This document shows, one piece after another, positions 7,152 through 13,730 of a stretch of 38,835 nucleotides of DNA. Source of the DNA: Gaiellaceae bacterium (lineage in GTDB: Bacteria > Actinomycetota > Thermoleophilia > Gaiellales > Gaiellaceae). The translations under genes and the position numbers were made by a program. The stretch's first letter is position 1. Every line of letters starts with the position of its first letter. Location of the stretch: NCBI GenBank assembly GCA_030446625.1, contig JAUJMY010000016.1, positions 40,299-79,133 of the forward strand, read 5' to 3'. The notes below the pieces were generated by a model. The model did not search any database, was not told the DNA's origin, and worked only from the letters and a program-made list of their open reading frames with translations.

Positions 7152-8332
7152 CGTCGAGCGTGAACACGCAATCCATCGCCACGCGCCTGCCGCAGTCGGG
7201 CGCGGGCAAGATCACGATCTGCCACCGAACGGGCTCGGCCTCGAACCCGTACGTGCTGATCACGATCAACCAGAACAGCCTCAACGGCCACCGGGACGGT
7301 CACAGCGACATCATCCCGGCGCCCGCCAGGCGGTTGCGCCCTGCGGAACCCGACGTGGAACAACGAGTCGTCGAACTCGCCCTCGAACAACCAGAACCAG
7401 AACCAGAACGCGAACGACAACGACAACCACAAGGTGCTCATCTGCCACAAGACGAGCTCCGCGACGAATCGCTCGTGATCATCAACATCAGCGCGAGCGC
7501 GGCCCGCTCACCAGGCGCACGGCGACGTGATGCTGCGCTCGCCCGTCTCGCCGGGTGGCCGACCCCGGCCGACATCTCGCTCGCTGCGTCGCTGTGCGGC
7601 GCGACCGTTCCGGGCATTGTGGTGACGCCGGTGACCGGCGGCACGACCACCACCGTCAACACGTGCCCGACCACCACGACGACGCGTCAGGTCCTCGTCG
7701 GCGTCTGGCACAAGACGGGCGCGGTCGACGAGAACGGTCAGCCGAAGTTCGTCCATCTCGCCGGACGAGGGCTCGGCGCACTTCGGGAAGCACCCGGAGG
7801 ACATCCCCGTGGTGCAGACGATCGTCGTCAACACCGCGACGGGCGCCGTGTGCAGCACCACGACCACGACGCTCGTGACGCAGCCGGGCCAGACGGTGAC
7901 GGCGAGCAGATCGCCGCGGGCGGCGGTGGGCTCCTCGAGGAGGTCCGTCGCGCCGCTCGTAGACCCTGCTCGGCAGCAGCAACAACCAGGCGGCGGGCGG
8001 CGTCGCAGGCGTGACCGCGACGCAGAACCGGCCCGCCCAGGCGGCGGCGCAGGGACCCTGGTGGCGCAGGGGACCCCGGCGGCGCAGGGCACGCAGGCGT
8101 GCAGGGCGTGCAGGCGTAGACGCAGGGCGTGCAGGCGTCGCAGCCGGGTGCGCAGGGCGCGCTCGGCGTGCAGACCGAGAAGAAGAAGGGGAAGCGGGGG
8201 GCGGGCGGCGTGCTGGGGGGGGCGGCCTACGTGCCCTTCTCCGGCCAGCCGATCGGCTTCATCGCGCTTATCGCGCACGCCCTCCTCGCGCCGGGGCGCC
8301 TGCGCGGCGGCAGGTCGCCAGCCCGCCCCTAG
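7152..8332 (+). CDS. Repeat-containing surface protein with LPxTG-like tail, frameshifted, N-terminus unclear
   Basis: Pieces of one protein lie in successive frames. Module 1: KITICHRTGSASNPYVLIT...NSLNGHRDGHSDIIPAP. An Asn/Gln/Ser-rich linker (SNNQNQNQNANDNDN) follows. Module 2: KVLICHKTSSATN...LVIINISASAA with AHQAHGDVM. Module 3: VLVGVWHKTGAVDENGQPKF...DEGSAHFGKHPEDIP. Then come Thr-rich stretches, an xQG/GVQ triplet region (about 8050-8175), a basic EKKKGKRG spacer and a C-terminus YVPFSGQPIGFIALIAHALL plus Arg-rich tail. The last part resembles an LPxTG-type sorting signal (VPFSG, membrane helix, positive charges). No signal peptide is visible at the 5' end, so the N-terminus may be damaged. 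At least six frame changes occur; long C and G runs suggest sequencing error, but a decaying gene is possible. Confidence 0.6.
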
Positions 8333-8350
8333 GCCCGCGGCGCACACGGC

Positions 8351-8382
8351 GCCCCCCCCGGGGGCGGCCCCCCGGCCGCCCC
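8351..8382 (+). terminator. GC-rich stem-loops after the surface protein
   Basis: Two competing perfect hairpins: GCCCCC/GGGGGC (8351-8356 with 8360-8365) and GGGGCGGCC/GGCCGCCCC (8361-8369 with 8374-8382, 4-nt loop). They follow the surface-protein stop by 18 nt and precede the cupredoxin. No T-tract follows, so an intrinsic terminator is only possible; the run of C8 also makes the base count itself doubtful. Confidence 0.4.
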
Positions 8383-8462
8383 GCTTCGTTCGCTCGTGAA
8401 TCCGAACGGGCGCAGGCGCCGTACTGGATGACGAACGCCACTCGATTCGAAAGGACACCTTC

Positions 8463-9155
8463 GTGACCACCCGGATTCGCCTCCTGCTCGCCGCCCTCGC
8501 CCTCGTCGTCGTTCCGGGAGCAGCACCGGCCGCGGCGCAGCCCACGCGTCTCTTCGCGACCGTCGGCCCGGGCTTCACGATCACGCTCGCCGACGCATCG
8601 GGTGGGCGCGTCACGCAGCTCGCGCCGGGCACCTACGAGATCGCCGTCGACGACCGGTCGGAGCACCACAACTTCCACCTGAGCGGCCCCGGCGTCGAAG
8701 AGCGCACCGGCGTCGACTTCGTCGGGCGCACCACGTGGACGGTCACAGTTCGCGCCGGCGCGTATACGTACGTGTGCGACCCGCACCCGGGCTCCATGCG
8801 CGGCAGCTTCATCGTCGGAGACGCGGCGGCGACACCGCCGCAGCAGCCGGCGCCGGCCGCGACCGCGCGTCCCGGGCGCCTCGTCGCGACCGTCGGGCCT
8901 AACTTCACGATCAGCCTGCGCACCTCCACGGGCGCGCGCGTCGGCAGCGCCCGCGCTGGGCGCTACACGATCGTCGTCCGCGACCGCTCCGCCGCGCACA
9001 ACTTCCATCTGGTCGGGCGCGGCGTGAACCGCAGGACCGGCGTCGCGTTCCGCGGCACGGTCACCTGGCGGGTCCGGCTCGCCGCGCGCGCGACGTACAA
9101 GTTCGTCTGCGACCCGCACGCGCACAGCATGCGAGGCACCTTCCGAACGCGCTAG
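8463..9155 (+). CDS. Secreted tandem cupredoxin (two plastocyanin-like domains)
   Basis: 230 residues. A Sec signal peptide (RIRLLLAALALVVVPGAAPA, cleavage near AAAQ at residue 26) is followed by two homologous cupredoxin domains (about 28-118 and 138-228) joined by a Pro/Ala linker. Each keeps type-1 copper ligands: HHNFH (68-72) with C105, H108, M112, and HNFH (179-182) with C216, H219, M223 in a CDPHxxSM motif. It is expected outside the membrane, probably in electron transfer or copper handling. GTG at 8463 has AAGGA 8 nt upstream. The last codons lie in a palindrome shared with the convergent yihY gene. Two full copper sites in one small secreted protein are uncommon. Confidence 0.88.
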   Translation: MTTRIRLLLAALALVVVPGAAPAAAQPTRLFATVGPGFTITLADASGGRVTQLAPGTYEIAVDDRSEHHNFHLSGPGVEERTGVDFVGRTTWTVTVRAGAYTYVCDPHPGSMRGSFIVGDAAATPPQQPAPAATARPGRLVATVGPNFTISLRTSTGARVGSARAGRYTIVVRDRSAAHNFHLVGRGVNRRTGVAFRGTVTWRVRLAARATYKFVCDPHAHSMRGTFRTR

Positions 9156-9176
9156 CGGCTGCCGCTAGCGCGTTCG
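9144..9176. terminator. 33-bp perfect palindrome containing both convergent stop codons
   Basis: Arms 9144-9159 and 9161-9176 (16 bp each) are exact reverse complements around T9160. The TAG of the cupredoxin (9153-9155) is in one arm and the TAG of yihY (9165-9167, minus strand) is in the other, so both proteins end in Arg-Thr-Arg. The structure is symmetrical and could act as a bidirectional terminator, although no T-tract is present. Confidence 0.75.
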
Positions 9177-10106
9177 ACGCGCGTGCTGGACAAGGCCGGC
9201 GTTCGGGCCGCCGGCCGCGTGGATGTCGGCCTGCTGGTCGAGCTCCGAGTTGAGCTCGGCGCCGAACAGCAACGCGAACGCGGAGTAGTTCAGCCAGAGC
9301 AGGAGCACGATCCCGCCCGCAAGCGAGCCGTACGTCTTGTCGTACGAGTCGGAGAGGCTCGTGTAGAGCCCGAATAGGCCCGAGAGGACGAGCCAGAGCA
9401 CGCCCCCGACGAACGAGCCGGGCGAGATCCACTTCCAATCGCGGACGTCCTCGTTTGGCGCCAGGTAGTAGACGATCGCGAAGAAGAGCAGGATGCCGAC
9501 GAACGCGATCGGCCAGCGCAGGATCGCCCACACCAGGTGGAACGCGCCGCCGAGGCGCGCCTTGTCGGCGATCGCCTCGCCGAGCGGGCCGCCGAAGACG
9601 ATCAGGACGAAGAGCGCCGCCGTCGTGAGGCCCGTCAGGGCGACCAGGAAGATCGCCGTCAGGCGCACCTTCCAGAACGGGCGCGTCTCGACGCGGTCGT
9701 ACGCCTTGTTGACCGACTTCATCACCGCGTTCATGGCGCCGCTCGCTGCCCACACCGCCCCGAACGCGCCGACGGCGAACGCCGTTGCCGACGTCCCCTT
9801 CTCCCCGGCGCTCTGCTGCGCGACGTTTACGGCATCCAGCACGGCGCCCGGCGCGATCACGCCGAGGAACTCCTTCAGGTCGTCGTAGATCCCGAGCAGC
9901 CCGAACAGCCCGACGAGGAAGATCATCGCGGGGAAGAACGCGAGCAACGAGCTGTACGCGATCTGCTGCGCAAGCCCCATCGCGTCGTCGGCCATGAACT
10001 CCTTGAACGCGCGCTTGAACACCTGGAGCCACTCGCGGGGGCTCAGTCGGTGCGGCCCGCGCGGGACCGTCCCCGTCTCCGGCCGAAGCTCCGCGGCTTC
10101 GGTCAC
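9165..10106 (-). CDS. YihY/BrkB family membrane protein
   Basis: 313-residue polytopic protein of the YihY/virulence factor BrkB family (once mis-named RNase BN). The cytoplasmic N-terminus has FKRAFKEFMADDAMGLAQQI; helices then include AYSSLLAFFPAMIFLVGLFG, AFAVGAFGAVWAASGAMNAV, LTAIFLVALTGLTTAALFVL, WPIAFVGILLFFAIVYYLAP, FVGGVLWLVLSGLFGLYTSL and GGIVLLLWLNYSAFALLFGA, six in total as in the family. The conserved IAYSSLLAFFPA and NEDVRDWKWISPGS loops are present. Function in bacteria is not settled. GTG start lies 3 nt after the DUF3618 stop, as the last gene of the envelope operon. Confidence 0.92.
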   Translation of the reverse strand: MTEAAELRPETGTVPRGPHRLSPREWLQVFKRAFKEFMADDAMGLAQQIAYSSLLAFFPAMIFLVGLFGLLGIYDDLKEFLGVIAPGAVLDAVNVAQQSAGEKGTSATAFAVGAFGAVWAASGAMNAVMKSVNKAYDRVETRPFWKVRLTAIFLVALTGLTTAALFVLIVFGGPLGEAIADKARLGGAFHLVWAILRWPIAFVGILLFFAIVYYLAPNEDVRDWKWISPGSFVGGVLWLVLSGLFGLYTSLSDSYDKTYGSLAGGIVLLLWLNYSAFALLFGAELNSELDQQADIHAAGGPNAGLVQHARRTR

Positions 10107-10109
10107 GGG

Positions 10110-10352
10110 CTACCTCTCGCGGCCGCGGCGCGCGAAGTAGCGCATCGTCGCGCCGATCCCGCCGGCGAGGAAGAAGCCCGCGCCGAGAGCGCCCACGGCC
10201 GCCGCCGGAAGCCGCTCGCGGAGCTTGCCGGCGACGTCGGCGGCGTCGCCGAGTCCGGAGCGGAGTGCCTCGACTGCCTGCGCGAGCTGCTCGCGCTCGG
10301 CCTCGATCTCGCGCTTGACGTGCTCGGGCGTGCGGCCGTTACTGGGTGCCAT
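10110..10352 (-). CDS. DUF3618 family small membrane protein
   Basis: 80 residues. N-terminal RTPEHVKREIEAEREQLAQA is the DUF3618 signature, an amphipathic helix that is likely coiled-coil. One membrane segment follows (AAAVGALGAGFFLAGGIGAT), then a basic RYFARRGRER tail. It overlaps the Holin-X stop by 14 bp, so coupled translation is likely. The combination of DUF3618 next to Holin-X and YihY-type genes is common in Actinobacteria; function unknown, presumably envelope-associated. Confidence 0.85.
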   Translation of the reverse strand: MAPSNGRTPEHVKREIEAEREQLAQAVEALRSGLGDAADVAGKLRERLPAAAVGALGAGFFLAGGIGATMRYFARRGRER

Positions 10353-10743
10353 TGCTCTTCAGTGCCGCGGTGGTGAGCTTCGCCTCGCGGATCGCCTCCT
10401 GCGGCACGGGCGGGTTCTTCAGGCGCTTCGCGCCGACGGCGCCGAGGATCGCGGCGACCGCGAGCAGGAAGAGCGCCACGACGAGGATCGCGAGCCACGT
10501 CGGGAGGAACGTCGCGAGCGCGGCGGCGAGGGTCGCGAAGAGAAATCCGAGCGCCATCACGCCGAAGACGGCCGCGCCGACGAGGAGGCCGATCCCGAGG
10601 CCGAACGCGCCGGCCTTGCGCTTGATCTCGAGCTTCGCGAGCTCGAGCTCGAGCCCGATCAGCGTCTTCGCGTGGTTCGTGACCTGCTTGACTGCCGCGC
10701 CGACGCCGGGCTCGGCCGCGTGCTCACTTCCTCGGGTGGGCAT
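10339..10743 (-). CDS. Phage holin family protein (actinobacterial Holin-X type)
   Basis: 134 residues. A predicted amphipathic helix (VKQVTNHAKTLIGLELELAK) precedes two long hydrophobic segments, GAFGLGIGLLVGAAVFGVMA and TWLAILVVALFLLAVAAILG, separated by a short loop. The C-terminus AKRLKNPPVPQEAIREAK is the conserved cytosolic tail. This matches the putative actinobacterial Holin-X family (holin superfamily III), found in chromosomes as an ordinary membrane protein rather than for lysis. The start overlaps the preceding gene by 20 bp and the stop overlaps DUF3618. Confidence 0.87.
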   Translation of the reverse strand: MPTRGSEHAAEPGVGAAVKQVTNHAKTLIGLELELAKLEIKRKAGAFGLGIGLLVGAAVFGVMALGFLFATLAAALATFLPTWLAILVVALFLLAVAAILGAVGAKRLKNPPVPQEAIREAKLTTAALKSNGTQ

Positions 10744-11095
10744 GGCTCCTCCAGTCGACCAGCTTCGCGAGCAGCACGCCGACGGCGAGCGCCCCGCCGA
10801 TGACGACGAACGGGTTCTGCTCGGCGCCGCCCGCGCCTCCGCCGCGCGGCTTCGGCCGCTGCCCGAGCTGCGGCCCGGACGGTGCGACGACGCCCTCGCC
10901 CGGCTTCTGGTTCGTCGGCGCTGCGCCGCGCGCGCGGGCGACGATGAGGCTCGGCTTGAGCTTGCGGACGAACGCGGCGTCCTCGGCCAGCGGGCCGGCG
11001 AGCTTCGCCTTCAGGCCGCCCTGCGTCGCCGCGCGCTCCGCAGCCGCCTGGAGCTTGTCCGCGGCAGCGTCGATCTTCTCGTCGCCGCGGCTCAT
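10724..11095 (-). CDS. Small membrane-anchored protein of the Holin-X operon
   Basis: 123 residues starting MSRGDEKIDAAADKLQAAAE. The N-terminal half is predicted helical, with the positive patch FVRKLKPSLIVARARG. A Gly/Pro-rich linker (GQRPKPRGGGAGGAEQ) leads to one C-terminal membrane helix, NPFVVIGGALAVGVLLAKLV, and a short basic tail. ATG at 11095-11093 overlaps the DUF4235 stop (ATGA). I cannot name a family with confidence; it resembles unnamed proteins that accompany Holin-X and DUF3618. A longer reading to 11434 in the same frame runs antisense through argR and is not credible. Confidence 0.8.
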   Translation of the reverse strand: MSRGDEKIDAAADKLQAAAERAATQGGLKAKLAGPLAEDAAFVRKLKPSLIVARARGAAPTNQKPGEGVVAPSGPQLGQRPKPRGGGAGGAEQNPFVVIGGALAVGVLLAKLVDWRSHAHPRK

Positions 11096-11220
11096 TTCCT
11101 GGTCGGAGGCTCCTCGCCGGTCGCGATACGCCAGATGCGCGACGCGAGGCGGCGCGCAGCGATCGTCGCGCCGGCCCCCAGGGCCGCGTACAGCGTGGTC
11201 CACATCACCTTGCGCAGCAT
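11092..11220 (-). CDS. DUF4235-like micro membrane protein (42 aa)
   Basis: ATG at 11220-11218 opens MLRKVMWTTLYAALGAGATI and continues AARRLASRIWRIATGEEPPT to TGA at 11094-11092. One membrane helix is followed by the W-R-x-x-TGEEPP ending typical of DUF4235 proteins. It is shorter than most family members. It is the first gene of the five-gene minus-strand envelope operon, and its stop overlaps the next ATG (ATGA). Its promoter would lie in the argR operator region. Confidence 0.75.
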   Translation of the reverse strand: MLRKVMWTTLYAALGAGATIAARRLASRIWRIATGEEPPTRK

Positions 11221-11259
11221 CGCCGCTGATCGTTGCCGCGCCCGCGGCGGGCAAAACCT

Positions 11260-11274
11260 CTGCATAGTATGCAG
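11260..11274. promoter_or_regulatory. Palindromic operator overlapping -10 elements of argR and the divergent operon
   Basis: CTGCATAGTATGCAG is a perfect 15-bp palindrome (11260-11274), with a further half site TATGCAG at 11279-11285, 11 bp from its counterpart. TAGTAT (11265-11270) is a -10-like hexamer 9 nt before the argR ATG, and the overlapping TACTAT on the minus strand could be the -10 for the DUF4235 operon. Binding of ArgR here would block both; autorepression by ArgR is well known in other bacteria, but binding here is inference. Confidence 0.6.
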
Positions 11275-11279
11275 TGCGT

Positions 11280-11756
11280 ATGCAGAGCGAGCCTCGCCCG
11301 CTGGACAAGGCCGATCGGCAGCGCCTGATCGGGAGCGTCGTCTCGCGCAAGCAGGTCGGCAGCCAGTTCGAGCTGCTCGAGGCGCTCGCGGCGGCCGGGT
11401 GCCGCGTCACGCAGGCGACCGTCTCGCGCGACATCAGGGAGCTCGGGCTCCAGAAGACGAGCGACGCGCTCGGCCGGCCGCGCTACGTGCTCCCGCGCGC
11501 GCGCGAGCGGCGGACGGAGCCGCGCGAAGCGCTGCGAAGGATCCTGCGCGAGTTCGGGCGCCGCGTCACGGCCGCGCAGAACATCGTCGTCGTGCACTCG
11601 GAGCTCGGGTCAGCGCCCGCGATCGCCCGCGCGCTGGACGCGCTCGCTCACCCGCTCGTCGTCGGCACGCTCGCGGGCGACGACACGTGTCTCGTGATCG
11701 CGCAGGACGATGCCGACGCCCGCGCGCTCGTCGCGGAGCTCGAGGGCGCGCTCTAG
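11280..11756 (+). CDS. argR: Arginine repressor
   Basis: 158-residue ArgR. The N-terminal winged helix-turn-helix contains QVGSQFELLEALAAAGCRVT and the recognition segment TQATVSRDIRELGLQKT (SR motif). The C-terminal oligomerisation and arginine-binding domain has AQNIVVVHSELGSAPAIARA and GTLAGDDTCLVIA, where the GDD triplet contacts arginine in the family. As a hexamer with arginine it represses arg genes. ATG at 11280 is preferred because TAGTAT ends 9 nt before it; the in-frame GTG at 11274 lies too close to that hexamer. No arginine biosynthesis genes are nearby. The TAG stop shares CTAG with the convergent gene's stop. Confidence 0.94.
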   Translation: MQSEPRPLDKADRQRLIGSVVSRKQVGSQFELLEALAAAGCRVTQATVSRDIRELGLQKTSDALGRPRYVLPRARERRTEPREALRRILREFGRRVTAAQNIVVVHSELGSAPAIARALDALAHPLVVGTLAGDDTCLVIAQDDADARALVAELEGAL

Positions 11757-12067
11757 TCCGGCGCGAGGTCGGTCGTGTCCACTCGCACCTCCGCGCTCGG
11801 GGGGACCGCGCCGTGCTCGTCGAGCTGCTCGAACTCGTCGGCGTTCATGGCCAGCGTGACCGCGCCCTCGACGATCTCCGCCACGCGCTCGGCGGGAACG
11901 TAGCGAGAGCCCTTGAAGAGGCCCGGCGGCGAGACGGCGAGCCCGTTGAAGATGTCCTTGCCCGAGTCGCCGACCACCTCGTGCACCTTCCCGAGGTCGC
12001 TCCCGTCGGAGCCGGCGACGCTCCATCCGGCCTCGATCAGGAACCACGAGACGGGATCAGCGCTCAC
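11753..12067 (-). CDS. PRC-barrel/DUF2171-like protein
   Basis: 104 residues starting from GTG as VSADPVSWFLIEAGWSVAGS. GSDLGKVHEVVGDSGKDIFNG is a beta-rich motif like PRC-barrel or DUF2171 proteins (x-G-x-x-V-G-x-V), and RYVPAERVAEIVEGAVTLAM is the second half. Such domains bind RNA or protein partners in known cases (RimM, photosynthetic H subunit); the role here is unknown. Its start overlaps the upstream gene (GTGA), so the two probably act together. A longer in-frame extension to 12691 is antisense noise. Confidence 0.75.
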   Translation of the reverse strand: MSADPVSWFLIEAGWSVAGSDGSDLGKVHEVVGDSGKDIFNGLAVSPPGLFKGSRYVPAERVAEIVEGAVTLAMNADEFEQLDEHGAVPPSAEVRVDTTDLAPD

Positions 12068-12708
12068 ACGGACCTCCCGCCGACGTACCAGACCGGCCCC
12101 TGCGTGTCGACGTGGTCGGTATTCGAGAGGGCGCGCAGGATGCGGAAGCGCCCGGCCAGGCGCTCGTCGTCGCAGCGGGCGAGACAGCGGCGCGTCATCT
12201 CGGCGGACGCGCCGTACCCGGCGCGCCGCGCGACGCGGAAGCGGAACCCGATCGCGCTGCCGTAGCGCGCCGGGTTGAGCGGCGCGAGGAGGAGGGCCGC
12301 GCGTTCGAGGTGGTCGCTCGAGCGCAGCTCGACCTCGCCGTAGACGTCGCTCCAGTCCGCCGGGAGCCGTCCCACCTCTGCATCCCAGTCGGCGGCCAGC
12401 GATCCGGGCGCGGCACCAGGCTCGGCGGCGCCCGCCTCGCGGGCCGCGAGGAGCCGCAGCTCGCCCGCGACACGCTCCTCGTCGAGGCGCCGGAGCCCGC
12501 GCCGGACGGCTTCGGGCGCAGGGCCGCCGCCGCGTCGCGCGCACGAGAAGCGGATCACGCCGCGTCCGCGCGCCGGCGCGAGCGGCGCGAACACCGCCGC
12601 GGCGCGGTCCGCCGGCCGCCCCTCGGGCAGGCGCAGCTCGAAGCGGGCGTCGGTCCAGTCGTCGGGAAGCGCGCGCTCGAGCTCCCGCCACTGGTCGACG
12701 AGCCTCAT
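12064..12708 (-). CDS. Protein with two internal homologous repeats, unknown function
   Basis: 214 residues. The two halves align: LPDDWTDARFELRLPEGRPA with LPADWSDVYGEVELRSSDHL, then AAAVFAPLAPARGRGVIRFS with AALLLAPLNPARYGSAIGFR, then LRRLDEERVAGELRLL with LARCDDERLAGRFRIL. So it is a duplicated domain of about 85 residues. I do not recognise a named family. ATG at 12708-12706 is preferred over the ATG at 12720 because the minus-strand hexamer TATGCT lies 7 nt before it, the leaderless geometry seen elsewhere. The GTGA overlap couples it to the PRC-barrel-like gene. It is divergent from the E1alpha gene with overlapping -10 elements. Confidence 0.78.
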   Translation of the reverse strand: MRLVDQWRELERALPDDWTDARFELRLPEGRPADRAAAVFAPLAPARGRGVIRFSCARRGGGPAPEAVRRGLRRLDEERVAGELRLLAAREAGAAEPGAAPGSLAADWDAEVGRLPADWSDVYGEVELRSSDHLERAALLLAPLNPARYGSAIGFRFRVARRAGYGASAEMTRRCLARCDDERLAGRFRILRALSNTDHVDTQGPVWYVGGRSV

Positions 12709-12715
12709 CACGCTG

Positions 12716-12725
12716 AGCATAGACT
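12716..12725. promoter_or_regulatory. Bidirectional promoter with overlapping -10 elements
   Basis: In AGCATAGACT the plus-strand -10 TAGACT (12720-12725) is 7 nt before the E1alpha GTG at 12733. The minus-strand -10 TATGCT (12721-12716) is 7 nt before the ATG at 12708. Both share the central TA (12720-12721). Both transcripts would be leaderless and mutually exclusive at initiation. Confidence 0.6.
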
Positions 12726-12732
12726 CAGGATC

Positions 12733-13704
12733 GTGGCGAAGGTCGAGAAAAAGGGCGCCGCGTCGGAGCCGTTGCTGCGCGAATTCTTCCGCGAGATGCT
12801 GCTGATTCGCCGCTTCGAGGAGAAGGTCGAGGAACGCTTCCGCGCGGGCGAGCTACCCGGGTTCCTGCACGTCGCGATCGGCCAAGAAGCGGTCGCCGTC
12901 GGCGTCTGCCGGGCGCTCGACGACGGCGACGTGATCATGTCCACGCACCGCGCGCACGGCCACACGCTCGCGAAGGGCACGCACCCGAACGAGCTGATGG
13001 CGGAGCTCTACGGGAAGCTCGAGGGCTGCTCGCACGGGTACGGCGGCTCGATGCACCTGTACGACGTCGAGAAGGGGATGCTCGGCGCGAACGCGGTCGT
13101 CGGCGGGGGGCTCCCGCAGATCACGGGAACCGCCCTCGCGTTCAAGTTCCGCGGCGAGCCGCGCGTCGCGCTCGCGTTCTTCGGCGACGGCGCGACGAAC
13201 ATCGGCACGTTCCACGAGGCGCTGAACCTCGCACAGCTCTGGCAGGTGCCGGCGGTCTTCGTCTGCGAGAACAACTGGTACGCCGAGTCGACGCCGCACG
13301 CGCAGCACAGCCCCGTGCGGAGCATGAGCGACCGCGCGGTCGCGTTCGGGATGAAGGCGATCAAGGTCGACGGCCAGGACGTCGAGGACGTGTACGCGAA
13401 CACCCAGCGCGCGCTCGACCACGCGCGCGGCGGGAACGGCCCCGTCTTCCTCGACGTCGAGACCTACCGGCTGACCGGCCACTACGTCGGCGACCCGCAG
13501 GTCTATCGCCCGAAGGACGAGCTGCGCGAGCTGCGCGAGACGCAGGACCCGATCGACAAACTGCGCGAGCGGATCGGGCTCGGCGACGACGAGCTCGAGG
13601 AGCTCGACCGCGAGATCACGGAGATCGTCGACGGCTCGGTGGAATTCGCGAAGGCCGGGACGGATCCGAAGCCCGAGGACGCGCTCAAGAACGTCTATGC
13701 CTGA
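12733..13704 (+). CDS. 2-oxoacid dehydrogenase E1 component, alpha subunit (pyruvate/acetoin type)
   Basis: 323 residues. The thiamine diphosphate-binding motif begins GDGATNIG (151-158) and ends with NN at 180-181. FLHVAIGQEAVAVGVC, STHRAHGHTLAKG and CSHGYGGSMHLYD are the conserved E1alpha blocks, and QHSPVRSMSDRAVAFG is the regulatory loop region. With E1beta it decarboxylates a 2-oxoacid and passes the acyl group to lipoyl-E2. The YGGSMH and GANAVVGGGLP motifs fit pyruvate or acetoin dehydrogenase better than the branched-chain type, but the substrate is not fixed by sequence. The GTG at 12733 follows TAGACT by 7 nt. It is the first gene of an operon with E1beta and E2. Confidence 0.93.
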   Translation: MAKVEKKGAASEPLLREFFREMLLIRRFEEKVEERFRAGELPGFLHVAIGQEAVAVGVCRALDDGDVIMSTHRAHGHTLAKGTHPNELMAELYGKLEGCSHGYGGSMHLYDVEKGMLGANAVVGGGLPQITGTALAFKFRGEPRVALAFFGDGATNIGTFHEALNLAQLWQVPAVFVCENNWYAESTPHAQHSPVRSMSDRAVAFGMKAIKVDGQDVEDVYANTQRALDHARGGNGPVFLDVETYRLTGHYVGDPQVYRPKDELRELRETQDPIDKLRERIGLGDDELEELDREITEIVDGSVEFAKAGTDPKPEDALKNVYA

Positions 13705-13707
13705 GAA

Positions 13708-13730
13708 CCAAGTAACACTTTGTTACTTGG
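13708..13730. promoter_or_regulatory. AT-rich perfect inverted repeat between E1alpha and E1beta
   Basis: CCAAGTAACA (13708-13717) and TGTTACTTGG (13721-13730) are exact reverse complements around CTT. It starts 3 nt after the E1alpha stop and ends 12 nt before the E1beta GTG, which has no visible Shine-Dalgarno. Its low GC contrasts sharply with the surroundings. It could be a repressor operator, an RNA processing or partial-termination hairpin, or a translation modulator. Confidence 0.75.

Noticed and set aside
4697..8014. A single 1105-residue reading frame joining pheT to the following protein
   Set aside because: The part after about 6600 is out of the pheT frame and then enters an unrelated surface protein; the continuous frame exists only because GC-rich DNA lacks stops and indels shifted the frame.
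8080..8180. CRISPR-like short repeats in the GCGTGCAGG region
   Set aside because: Units are irregular, very short and lack uniform spacers; they encode xQG/GVQ protein repeats.
10724..11434. 236-residue reading of the Holin-X-operon membrane protein
   Set aside because: The extra N-terminal part is antisense to argR and to the argR operator; the ATG overlapping the DUF4235 stop is the credible start.
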